NCBI GenBank assembly: GCA_039024315.1
Contig: JBCCQN010000175.1
Span: 1-17,302, forward strand
From: JBCAWW01 sp039024315
GTDB taxonomy: Bacteria > Bacteroidota > Bacteroidia > J057
Length of the DNA stretch: 17,302 bases
Direction of reading: 5' to 3'
Position 1 is the stretch's first letter. Each line of letters begins with the position of its first letter. Below are positions 1 through 6,694 of the stretch, piece after piece. The notes below the pieces were generated by a model that searched no databases, had not been told where the DNA came from, and was given only the letters and a program-made list of their open reading frames with translations. The translations under genes were made by a program, and so were the position numbers.

Positions 1-864
1 TCACGGGGCACAGGCCGACCTTTTGCGCAGCCGCTTTATTCACGCCTTTGGGGCAATGGCTTCTTGCACTCCGTGCATCAGGGCGTGCAATTTCGCTCGG
101 GCAAAGATCCTGTACTCTATCTGCAGGATCCCAAAGGTATGCACCGTGAGGACCGTCGTCAGATGTTGGACTTGATCAGTGATCTCAACCAAAAGCAATA
201 CGAAGCGATGGGTGATCCTGAGATAAGTGCCCGTATCGCCCAATATGAGATGGCTTATCGGATGCAAACCTCTGTGCCTGAAACCATGGATATCAGCGGT
301 GAACCTGACCATATTTACCGCATGTATGGTCCAGATGCGGCTAAACCAGGCACCTTTGCTGCTAATGCCCTTTTGGCCCGCCGCCTTGCGGAACGAGGAG
401 TCCGGTTTATCCAACTCTACCATATGGGTTGGGATCATCATGACAATCTCCCCAATGCGGTAGCAAAACAAGCAATGGATGTAGATCAAGCTTCAGCTGC
501 CCTTGTATTGGACCTCAAACAGCGTGGTCTATTGGACGAGACTTTAGTGGTTTGGGGCGGCGAATTTGGACGCACCAATTACTCTCAAGGTCAGCTAACC
601 AAAGAAACCTATGGGCGTGATCATCATCCTCGTTGCTTTAGCATTTGGATGGCTGGTGGTGGCGTAAAACCGGGTATCACCTATGGTGAGACAGACGAGT
701 TTGGCTACAATATCATCAAGGACCCTGTACATGTGCATGACTTTCAGGCTACGATGCTACACCTCATGGGGGTCGATCACGAAAAGCTCACCTTCAAGCA
801 CCAAGGCCGTCGTTATCGCTTGACCGATGTTCACGGCAAAGTAATCAAAGACATCATCGCCTAG
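1..864 (+). CDS. DUF1501 family protein, 5'-truncated by the window edge
   Basis: The frame is open from base 1, so the start lies upstream; 287 codons and a TAG stop are visible. The sequence matches the C-terminal two thirds of DUF1501 (PF07394) proteins as I know them: GRPFAQPLYSRLWGNGFL near the window start, then HQGVQFRSGKDPVLYL, AQYEMAYRMQTSVPE, GTFAANALLARRLAERGVRF, VVWGGEFGRT, YGRDHHPRCFS and a closing RLTDVHGKVI. The family is placed in the alkaline-phosphatase/sulfatase superfamily; the conserved Asp, His and Arg in GWDHHDNLP, GEFGRT and GRDHHPRC are candidate metal or active-site residues. The substrate is unknown. These proteins are usually exported by a Tat signal, which would be outside the window, and often follow a DUF1549/DUF1553 cytochrome gene. 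The next gene begins 5 bases after the stop, which suggests one operon. Family call is strong; activity is unproven. Confidence 0.93.
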   Translation, partial: SRGTGRPFAQPLYSRLWGNGFLHSVHQGVQFRSGKDPVLYLQDPKGMHREDRRQMLDLISDLNQKQYEAMGDPEISARIAQYEMAYRMQTSVPETMDISGEPDHIYRMYGPDAAKPGTFAANALLARRLAERGVRFIQLYHMGWDHHDNLPNAVAKQAMDVDQASAALVLDLKQRGLLDETLVVWGGEFGRTNYSQGQLTKETYGRDHHPRCFSIWMAGGGVKPGITYGETDEFGYNIIKDPVHVHDFQATMLHLMGVDHEKLTFKHQGRRYRLTDVHGKVIKDIIA

Positions 865-869
865 ACACC

Positions 870-3005
870 ATGGAATCTACTACTCCTGAATTTTTCTTAT
901 TTCTTGGGCGTTTTCATCCGCTGGCCCTACACCTTCCGATCGGCTTTATGGCCTTGGGTTTGTTGTTGGAGATTTACGCCCGCGGCGAACGCCACCCCTC
1001 CCTGCGTGCAGCATTGCCCTTTATTTGGTTGCTTTCGGCCATTGGGGCCGTAGTTGCTGCTGGCCTAGGGTATTTACTTTCTCTAGAAGGAGGGTATCAA
1101 GAAGAAATGCTTTCAGATCATAAATGGCTGGGCATTGGCCTTGCGGTGATCTCGATTGTCATCTATATCGCCAGTCGCCAACGCGCCGCTGGCTCTCAGT
1201 TTGTGCTTTGGCGCAAAGCTTATGTGCCCATGCTAGTGGTGATGGGCCTCTTGCTAGCTGGGACTGGGCATATTGGTGGCTCATTGACCCACGGTAGTGA
1301 ATACCTGACTCAATATGCCCCCCAACCCATCCGCAGTTTGGCAGGCCTCCCACCCAAGAAAATGGCTATGCAGCTAGCAGTGGGAGATTTACCCACGGCT
1401 CGTATTTTTCACGATTTAGTGCAGCCGATCTTAGAGGCACGCTGTGTGAGTTGCCACAATACTGAAAAGACTAAAGGCGAGCTCCTGCTGACGACTGTTG
1501 CAGGGATCATGGCGGGGGGAGAGGAAGGAAAAATTATCCAAGCTGGCAATGCAGATGCTAGCAGTATGTATCAACGCCTTTTACTACCTCATGATGACGA
1601 AGAACACATGCCCCCTCCTGGCAAACGCCCCCTCAATGACTATCAAATCGATTTGATCGCTTGGTGGATAGATGAAGGTGCGCCGATGGAGGAAAGCGTT
1701 CTCCTAGGAGATAGTGAAAATGCTTCCCAAATCATGCCGATGGTAGAACGCCTTTATGCACAAGAGGCTGAAGGAGTATTTGCTTTGGCGATAGAAATGG
1801 CAGATGAAGATGATATTCAAATGCTGAGAGCCCAAGGCATCCAAATCCATCAAATCGTCCAAGAGCAACCATGGCTGGAGGCGAATCTCTCGGATCGAGA
1901 TAGCCTCGCACTTGAGCAAGTTGAGGCCCTATTGACCATCAAAGACCAACTCATCGAGCTGGATTTGGGTAATGCTGAAATCACGGATGAACATCTAAAA
2001 TCCGTAGGCCAGTTGACGCATTTGACTCGTTTGCATCTCGAAGAAACACCTATTACCGATGCTGGTTTGGACCACCTACAAGCATTAAGCTATCTAGAAT
2101 ATCTCAATCTCTTTGGCACCGCCATCTCAGATGTTGGCTTGGAGGCAATTCGTTCCCTGAAAGGGCTCAAATCCCTATATCTTTGGCAGACTGAAGTGAG
2201 TCAGGATGCGGTCGGCGAACTCTTGGCCATGGCACCTCAATTAGAGGTGGAGCTGGGTTTAGACCCCATGACAATATTTGGTTCGGCTAATTTGTCGCCC
2301 CCGCAAATTGTGGCTGACAAAAAGCTTTTTAGAGATTCCAATTTGATCGAGCTCAAAATGGACATCAAAGGGATCGAGATTCGATATACCTTGGATGGTA
2401 CGGAGCCTGATAGTACTTCGCCCCTTTACAAATCTCCACTTCTGCTCACGGAAAGTGCAACCCTCAAAACCTTTGCTCGCAAAGAAGGGTGGCAGCCTAG
2501 TCCCGTATTGACAGAAGATTTTGTCAAAGTCGCGGGGCATAGCCCAAACATTAGTTTGGCTTATCAGCCTAGCGATAAGTATCAAGCTCAAGGTGAATTA
2601 TCGCTAGTGGATTTACAGAAAGGAACCCAACAGTTTCGGGATGGTGCTTGGCTAGGATTTGAGGCCCATGATTTGGTCGCTTCCCTAGATCTACAAAAAT
2701 CTTCTCAAATCCACCGCGTGAGTGTAAGTTGTCTAGAAGATGTGGGCGCTTGGATTTTTTACCCAGTTGGTTTGGAGGTAAGCATTTCTGAAGATGGTAA
2801 GACGTACAAAAAGATCGCAAGCAAAGCCTTACCCAAAACCCAAGAAACCACTACGCCATCGATGAGGCATTTCAATCTGAGCTTCGATGCAGTGGAGGCC
2901 CGCTACGTCAAAGTAGAAACTCGTAATTACGCCAAAGTGCCTTCTTGGCATCCTGGTGCAGGTGGTAAAGCTTGGTTGTTTGTCGATGAAGTAATGGTGG
3001 AATAA
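870..3005 (+). CDS. Membrane-anchored Planctomycete-type cytochrome c protein with LRR, chitobiase-like and discoidin-like domains
   Basis: A 711-residue multidomain protein. Residues 1-137 hold four hydrophobic helices (about 16-36, 50-71, 84-101, 119-137), with histidines in GRFHPLALHLPIG, resembling DUF2231-type membrane domains. Residues about 180-275 form a Planctomycete-type cytochrome c domain (PSCyt1, PF07635): haem motif CVSCH at 192-196, HMPPPGK around Met247 as probable axial ligand, and the closing WWIDEGAP. Residues 361-456 contain four leucine-rich repeats in exact 24-residue register (starting at 361, 385, 409 and 433). Residues about 500-545 look like a chitobiase C-terminal type domain (RYTLDGTEPDSTSPLY). 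The final 150 residues look discoidin/F5-8-like (ARYVKVETRNYAK). Four helices would put both ends in the periplasm, as the haem requires. It probably passes electrons from an exported oxidation reaction to the membrane and binds a carbohydrate or protein partner; this role is inferred. It lies 5 bases after the DUF1501 gene and 15 before dlgD. Confidence 0.9.
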   Translation: MESTTPEFFLFLGRFHPLALHLPIGFMALGLLLEIYARGERHPSLRAALPFIWLLSAIGAVVAAGLGYLLSLEGGYQEEMLSDHKWLGIGLAVISIVIYIASRQRAAGSQFVLWRKAYVPMLVVMGLLLAGTGHIGGSLTHGSEYLTQYAPQPIRSLAGLPPKKMAMQLAVGDLPTARIFHDLVQPILEARCVSCHNTEKTKGELLLTTVAGIMAGGEEGKIIQAGNADASSMYQRLLLPHDDEEHMPPPGKRPLNDYQIDLIAWWIDEGAPMEESVLLGDSENASQIMPMVERLYAQEAEGVFALAIEMADEDDIQMLRAQGIQIHQIVQEQPWLEANLSDRDSLALEQVEALLTIKDQLIELDLGNAEITDEHLKSVGQLTHLTRLHLEETPITDAGLDHLQALSYLEYLNLFGTAISDVGLEAIRSLKGLKSLYLWQTEVSQDAVGELLAMAPQLEVELGLDPMTIFGSANLSPPQIVADKKLFRDSNLIELKMDIKGIEIRYTLDGTEPDSTSPLYKSPLLLTESATLKTFARKEGWQPSPVLTEDFVKVAGHSPNISLAYQPSDKYQAQGELSLVDLQKGTQQFRDGAWLGFEAHDLVASLDLQKSSQIHRVSVSCLEDVGAWIFYPVGLEVSISEDGKTYKKIASKALPKTQETTTPSMRHFNLSFDAVEARYVKVETRNYAKVPSWHPGAGGKAWLFVDEVMVE

Positions 3006-3020
3006 AGTCCCCAATGATAT

Positions 3021-4028
3021 ATGAAAAGAGTCCCCTTTGAGGAGATGCACGGACAAATGCGTCAGGTGCTCTTGAAATACGGCTTCAGCGCCGAACGGGC
3101 AAACCTAAGCGCCAGACTTTTTGCCGAAGCCAGCCGAGATGGCGTGTATTCTCACGGCCTAAATCGCTTTCCTCGCTTCATCGAGTTCATTCAAAATGGC
3201 TACGTGAAGGTAAATAATTCTCCCTTGCGTACTGCTCAGATGGGAGCGATAGAGCAGTGGGACGGTCAACAAGGTCCCGGCAATCTCAATGCGCACTTTT
3301 GTATGGCGCGCGCTATTGAATTAGCTCAAACCAAGGGTATGGGCTTGGTGGCATTACGGGATACCAACCATTGGATGAGGGGAGGAAGCTACGGTTGGCA
3401 AGCCGCCGATGCCGGTATGATGGCAATTTGCTTCACCAATACCACACCCAATTTGCCGCCTTGGGGCGCAAAAGAAGCCGTGTTGGGAAATAACCCCCTG
3501 ATTATAGCCGTTCCGCGCAGCGGTGGCCATGTCGTCTTAGATACTGCGATGACACAATTTTCTTTTGGGAAACTGGAGTCATATCGTCGTGCGGGTAAAA
3601 TGCTGCCAGTTGAAGGAGGATTTGATGAAAAGGGGAACCTCACCCGCGATCCGGCGCAAATTGAAAAGACCAATCGGGCCCTGCCTTTTGGCTTTTGGAA
3701 AGGTTCAGGTTTGTCGCTGATGTTGGATTTGATGGCGAGTATGTTGGCCGGAGGAAAATCTACCATCCAAATCAGTCGGCAGGATCGACCAGATGAGTAT
3801 AATCTCTCGCAGTTTTTTATGGCGATTAATCCAAATTCGATAGGTGAGCCGAGGCATTATGAACAGGTGTTGACCGATACCATTACGGCCATGCACCGAG
3901 CCGCTAGGGCTGATGAAAAGCAAGCCATTCTCTACCCCGGAGAGCGGGTGATCAAAACGAGGGTTGAAAATATGAAACTTGGTGTGCCGGTAGATGAGGA
4001 ATATTGGACCAAAGTATTGTCGCTTTAA
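3021..4028 (+). CDS. dlgD: 2,3-diketo-L-gulonate reductase (3-dehydro-L-gulonate 2-dehydrogenase), malate/L-lactate dehydrogenase family
   Basis: 335 residues, compared with about 332 in E. coli DlgD (YiaK), and collinear with it as I recall that sequence. Shared blocks include GVYSHGLNRFPRFI, LGAIEQWD-like MGAIEQWDGQQG, GLVALRDTNHWMRGGSYGWQAA, PPWGAKEAVLGNNPLI, LPVEGGFDEKGNLT, WKGSGLSLMLDL and ERADENQAI-like RADEKQAILYPG. His45 in SHGLNRF corresponds to the catalytic His44 of E. coli DlgD. The family uses NADH with a non-Rossmann fold, in the cytoplasm, to interconvert 2,3-diketo-L-gulonate and 3-keto-L-gulonate in ascorbate/uronate-type catabolism. The gene follows the cytochrome gene after only 15 bases with no clear promoter, so it is likely cotranscribed. 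No other gulonate-pathway gene is in view. A different keto-sugar acid as substrate remains possible. Confidence 0.9.
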   Translation: MKRVPFEEMHGQMRQVLLKYGFSAERANLSARLFAEASRDGVYSHGLNRFPRFIEFIQNGYVKVNNSPLRTAQMGAIEQWDGQQGPGNLNAHFCMARAIELAQTKGMGLVALRDTNHWMRGGSYGWQAADAGMMAICFTNTTPNLPPWGAKEAVLGNNPLIIAVPRSGGHVVLDTAMTQFSFGKLESYRRAGKMLPVEGGFDEKGNLTRDPAQIEKTNRALPFGFWKGSGLSLMLDLMASMLAGGKSTIQISRQDRPDEYNLSQFFMAINPNSIGEPRHYEQVLTDTITAMHRAARADEKQAILYPGERVIKTRVENMKLGVPVDEEYWTKVLSL

Positions 4029-4075
4029 AGTATGTTTGGATTTTTTTCGGCCCAAAGGACAAGTCCAGACATGCT
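4029..4075. terminator. Inverted repeat between convergent genes, possible bidirectional terminator
   Basis: AGTATGTTTGGA (4029-4040) pairs with TCCAGACATGCT (4064-4075) over 12 positions, two of them G-U wobbles on the + strand transcript, around a 23-base loop that contains a run of seven T. The repeat fills nearly all the space between dlgD and the facing tetR gene, where terminators are expected. There is no T-tract directly after either arm, so it is not a textbook intrinsic terminator. Confidence 0.4.
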
Positions 4076-4076
4076 C

Positions 4077-4661
4077 TTAGTCTTTCAAGCTCTCCAAATG
4101 CCGAATTTGACTCTTAAATGAGCGCAGTAACACCTCCGGATCATTGCAAATTGCTGCTGTAAGGTAAGCCCCTTGTAGGGAGGCAAGAAAGTACCAGGCT
4201 TCTTGTCGGCTTTTGATTTTGCCTTTGACATGCCCCTTGTCTATGCCCTTTTTGAGGCCAACAGAAATCGACTCATGTATATTGTGGACGATGTGTTTTA
4301 AGCGTTCCCCGAAGGGGTGATCTTGATGGACGAACTCTCTGAGCATCTGAAATAAAGGGTCAGGCTGTAGACGGTCGGCGAGCTCAATGGCGTCGACCTG
4401 CTTGCGTAACTCTTTGATTAAGAATTTGATCGGATTGGTTTTTGAGTTACAGATCTTTTCCCAGCGCTTGAGATAGCGTGGGCTCAACATTTCGTCTATC
4501 ACGGCGAAGCCTACCTCTGTCTTTCCTTCCTTGAAATGGTAATAAAAGGCTCCCTTGGTGAGGCCCAACTCTTGTACGACCTCATTGATATTGGTAGCTA
4601 AATAACCTTTCTCGGCGATAGAATGATAAACAGCTTCGAGTATTTGCTGCCTTGTGCTCAT
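4077..4661 (-). CDS. TetR/AcrR family transcriptional regulator
   Basis: 194 residues, the usual TetR length. The N-terminal DNA-binding domain is clear: STRQQILEAVYHSIAEKGY (helix 1), a helix-turn-helix from about residue 22 to 43 with LGLTKGAFYYHF, and then a first ligand-domain helix with GFAVIDEML. The C-terminal two thirds are the variable ligand and dimer domain, so the effector cannot be read. The ATG at 4661-4659 is the only sensible start and leaves helix 1 intact. The gene begins 21 bases after the stop of the secreted DUF1579-like gene on the same strand, so both are probably on one transcript. No palindromic operator was seen just upstream of either gene, so self-regulation is not shown by the sequence. 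Confidence 0.92.
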   Translation of the reverse strand: MSTRQQILEAVYHSIAEKGYLATNINEVVQELGLTKGAFYYHFKEGKTEVGFAVIDEMLSPRYLKRWEKICNSKTNPIKFLIKELRKQVDAIELADRLQPDPLFQMLREFVHQDHPFGERLKHIVHNIHESISVGLKKGIDKGHVKGKIKSRQEAWYFLASLQGAYLTAAICNDPEVLLRSFKSQIRHLESLKD

Positions 4662-4682
4662 GAAAACAAGATAAGCAAATAA

Positions 4683-5198
4683 TCAAGACTTAGGGCGGTA
4701 GATACCATCAAAAACGGTATTCCAATTTTCTCCTTGATCGCCGCTGGTTTCCCAATGCTGGCGCACACTCCCATCGTCATTAGGCGTCCAAGTCACGCGA
4801 TTGATATATTTTTGTCCTTGGGGGCTGGTCATTTCCTCACTCTTGAGTACCATACTGCCTTCGACCATATTACCAAATAGTTTGAGGGTCTGCCCTTGAT
4901 TGTCAATCCAGAGCTGGTGCCAAGTTTGGGTTTGGGCATCATAATAATTATAACTCGTACCTGAATAGCCGGGACTGGCAGCGGTCCAATTTTCTTGCAT
5001 CACGCAAGTATCTTGCATGAGGACGATACGATTTTCGCCAAGTTTTTTGCCTTGCGGGCTAAAAGCTTCCCAATCTCCTACCCAAAAATGAAAGGCTTGA
5101 TGTGCTTCCGTGCAACAAGGGCAAGCTTTGGGACGATTGCTTTGAGCGGAGAGAAAAAGAGGGCTGAGTAAGGGTACTAACAAAATGTAGCGTAGCAT
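4683..5198 (-). CDS. Secreted DUF1579-like protein (lipocalin-like)
   Basis: 171 residues. Residues 1-18 form a signal peptide (hydrophobic core LLVPLLSPLFL, probable cut after SA before QSNRPK), so the mature protein should be periplasmic or secreted. There is no lipobox. The mature N-terminus has a tight CPCCTEAH cluster (Cys26, Cys28, Cys29), followed by FHFWVGDWEAFSPQGKKLG and a run of short beta-strand-like segments (CVMQENWTA, SYNYYDAQTQTWHQLWID, VTWTPNDDGSVRQHWETS), ending in FDGIYRPK. The FWVGDWE block with repeated Trp/Tyr strands resembles DUF1579 and related lipocalin-like proteins of unknown function. The Cys cluster could bind metal or form disulfides; that is a guess. It precedes tetR by 21 bases and is divergent from the DinB-family gene. 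Confidence 0.75.
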   Translation of the reverse strand: MLRYILLVPLLSPLFLSAQSNRPKACPCCTEAHQAFHFWVGDWEAFSPQGKKLGENRIVLMQDTCVMQENWTAASPGYSGTSYNYYDAQTQTWHQLWIDNQGQTLKLFGNMVEGSMVLKSEEMTSPQGQKYINRVTWTPNDDGSVRQHWETSGDQGENWNTVFDGIYRPKS

Positions 5199-5249
5199 GA
5201 GTTTGTCTTTGCTTGCATGATGGCAAAAATGCCTCTTGAGAGAAAGAGC

Positions 5250-5257
5250 TAAATTTG
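5250..5257 (+). promoter_or_regulatory. Candidate -7 box of the DinB-family gene
   Basis: TAAATTTG matches the Bacteroidota -7 consensus TAnnTTTG exactly and lies 13 bases before the ATG of the DinB-family gene. No TTG is found at the expected -33 distance, so this is only a weak promoter candidate. Confidence 0.3.
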
Positions 5258-5270
5258 CTTTATTCCGGCT

Positions 5271-5747
5271 ATGCTAGAGAAAGAAACGGTGAGAATTGCG
5301 CAACAGATGCGATTTGCCCAAGGAGGGGCCGCGTGGCACGGACCCAATTTGGAAGAGATACTCAATGAGGTAGATGCTGATATGGCCGCTCAATATCCGA
5401 TCGAAGGAGCCCATTCTATTTGGGAGTTGGTCCTACATATCATCGCTTGGCGGGAGTTTGGGAACAAGATGTTGGTAGGGGAGCTAACTTATGATCCTGA
5501 CAAAGATATGAGCCTCAATTTTCCGCCAACACCTGCGGTGAACGCTGAGAATTGGCAGCAAACGCTCGCCCAATTGCGGGATAGTAGCGTTCGCTTAAGC
5601 GAAAAAATAAAAAGTTATGGAGACGAAAAACTGCTAGAGAAGGTGCCGATTAGGGCCTATGACTTTTATAAACTCATGCATGGCATTGTGCAGCATGACC
5701 TTTATCATGCAGGGCAATTGATTTTGTTGAAAAAAATGCTGCTTTAA
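5271..5747 (+). CDS. DinB superfamily protein, putative metal-dependent
   Basis: 158 residues, typical of the small DinB/YfiT four-helix-bundle proteins. The three histidines expected to hold the metal ion can be placed: His56 in WELVLHIIAWREF (helix 2) and His142 and His146 in HGIVQHDLYHAGQLILLKK (last helix). The N-terminal helix and the Trp/His-containing AWHGPNLEEIL are also family-like. The protein should be cytoplasmic. Members act as thiol-dependent transferases (for example with bacillithiol or mycothiol) or have unknown roles, and the sequence does not tell which. The start ATG at 5271 is chosen because it follows a TAAATTTG box and gives a normal family length. The gene stands alone, divergent from the DUF1579-like gene. 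Confidence 0.88.
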   Translation: MLEKETVRIAQQMRFAQGGAAWHGPNLEEILNEVDADMAAQYPIEGAHSIWELVLHIIAWREFGNKMLVGELTYDPDKDMSLNFPPTPAVNAENWQQTLAQLRDSSVRLSEKIKSYGDEKLLEKVPIRAYDFYKLMHGIVQHDLYHAGQLILLKKMLL

Positions 5748-6014
5748 AAAGGTGAAGCTACTTTGTACCAAAGGTACCAGCAGCCTCTCCTTGTTTCCCC
5801 AAACTCACCGAAGACTATTCGCCTTCGGTCAGGATCTCCACTCCCCAGTTTCGATCCTGTATAAAAAATAATTAACCTAACAACCATGACTCCTTAAGGA
5901 GTCGAAAGAACGATTATGATTTTCTTTTAAGTATCAAGTACAAACAAAGGATCTTGATATCATCTGTAGCTCAGTTTTCGGGAGTCTTAATCCTGAATAA
6001 TTTTGTCTAAGTCC
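5748..6014. other. Gene-free stretch with several hairpins
   Basis: No believable coding region lies between the DinB gene and the orphan - strand gene. The stretch holds: a small GTACC/GGTAC hairpin near 5765-5778; ACCGAAG (5807-5813) paired with CTTCGGT (5823-5829); CAGGATC (5830-5836) paired with GATCCTG (5853-5859), followed by an A-rich run; a 16-bp palindrome (5888-5903); and one copy of a dispersed repeat (5976-6017). The 5807-5829 stem could act as the terminator of the DinB transcript, but no T-tract follows it. Confidence 0.6.
5888..5903. repeat. Perfect 16-bp palindrome
   Basis: GACTCCTTAAGGAGTC is its own reverse complement. As RNA it would form a six-pair stem with a TTAA loop. 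It lies in the middle of the gap after the DinB gene and about 15 bases before a T-rich stretch. It could be a terminator stem or a protein-binding site; the sequence does not decide this. Confidence 0.6.
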
Positions 6015-6017
6015 TTA
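5976..6017 (+). repeat. Dispersed intergenic repeat, copy 1
   Basis: Begins with TTTCGGGAGT (5976-5985), which overlaps the start of a 34-base block (5984-6017) that matches 12479-12512 at 28 of 34 positions, ending in TTGTCTAAGTnCTTA. TTTCGGGAGT also recurs exactly at 12417-12426. Both copies lie between genes. The last three bases here overlap the stop codon of the - strand gene. No coding or known element is evident; it resembles a short dispersed repeat family. Confidence 0.55.
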
Positions 6018-6344
6018 GTAGTTCATGCCAAAGCCATAGAAATCGTCCATGGTTTCAACAAAAAACTCTCCACCACCCAATAGCATCTCCTCCCCAAGTG
6101 GCAAATCAAAACTTAGTGGTTCCATTTCTTGCGTTTCGTGAAATTTGAGCAGAGCTGATTGGACTTTCTTATTCAGCTTTACGTTTTGTCCATCAACTTC
6201 AAGTCTAAAACGATTCGTTGTAGGACGACTTAGCCTCACTTCTTCAAAACAATCCAACTCTATGATGGCAATCTCTATCGGACTACGTTTGCCTTGGCTT
6301 TCAATCGCTACGGCAATATTGCGGCGGCTTACATTTACTTTCAT
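6015..6344 (-). CDS. Hypothetical protein, not recognised
   Basis: From the ATG at 6344 this is a 109-residue protein; an in-frame ATG at 6419 would add 25 residues. I prefer 6344: the extra N-terminus (MFGELKQKVQIYNRKPRFW) is basic and unlike the rest, and 6344 is preceded by an A-rich leader (GTAAACCAA) typical of Bacteroidota starts. Visible features: a beta-rich first half (KVNVSRRNIAVAIESQGK, PIEIAIIELDCFEEVRLS), a lysine-rich centre (GQNVKLNKKV), and an acidic C-terminus rich in Gly and Phe (LGEEMLLGGGEFFVETMDDF, ending FYGFGMNY). No signal peptide or membrane segment. Codon use is less GC-rich than in neighbouring genes and the gene sits in AT-rich flanks, which may point to a fast-evolving or acquired gene. 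It may be a real small gene; I cannot assign a function. Confidence 0.5.
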   Translation of the reverse strand: MKVNVSRRNIAVAIESQGKRSPIEIAIIELDCFEEVRLSRPTTNRFRLEVDGQNVKLNKKVQSALLKFHETQEMEPLSFDLPLGEEMLLGGGEFFVETMDDFYGFGMNY

Positions 6345-6419
6345 TTGGTTTACAATTAGTGTCCAAAACCTTGGTTTACGATTGTAAATTTGGACCTTCT
6401 GTTTCAACTCCCCGAACAT

Positions 6420-6673
6420 AGAAGCCTAGAAACCTTACCCATGAAACAAAATTTCATTAGCAGATATATTTTTACCTATTAAATTTTGATTTGCCGTATA
6501 AAATACACCATATCTGCCTGGTTTATAGCGCTTTGTAGGGGATAAGGTAATCAGGTCTAGATCTAGATTAGTCGTAAGTTGCAGAAGCTTCAAAGCCAAA
6601 AAATGGAGTTTTTTCAATAATCGTTTAAGGATATATGTCAATCTTCCCCCTTGAGTGGTCGTGGGTTTATGTG
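6420..6673. other. AT-rich gene-poor stretch
   Basis: Between the orphan - strand gene and the rhomboid promoter. A 68-codon - strand frame (6641-6435) lies here in the same frame as the orphan gene but is separated from its 6419 ATG by TAA and TAG codons. Its Leu/Lys-rich start and lack of family resemblance make it doubtful. It may be the decayed 5' part of a longer gene. No strong repeat or RNA was seen. Confidence 0.4.
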
Positions 6674-6681
6674 TATTTTTG
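6651..6681 (+). promoter_or_regulatory. Candidate Bacteroidota-type promoter of the rhomboid gene
   Basis: TTG (6651-6653), a 20-base spacer, then TATTTTTG (6674-6681), an exact TAnnTTTG match. The spacing fits the 17-23 base range known for the primary sigma factor of Bacteroidota. The ATG at 6695 follows an A-rich run (GAAAAAAGAAACAT), so the leader would be very short. Confidence 0.55.
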
Positions 6682-6694
6682 AAAAAAGAAACAT

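Noticed and set aside
5965..5985. tRNA-like string TGTAGCTCAGTT followed by TCGGGAG
   Set aside because: It resembles the D-arm of a tRNA, but no anticodon stem, T-arm (GTTCGA) or acceptor pairing follows, so it is not a tRNA. A tRNA-derived fragment cannot be excluded but is not supported.
6435..6641. 68-codon - strand frame
   Set aside because: No signal, domain or clear start context; Leu/Lys-rich in AT-rich DNA. Kept only as a possible remnant linked to the orphan gene.
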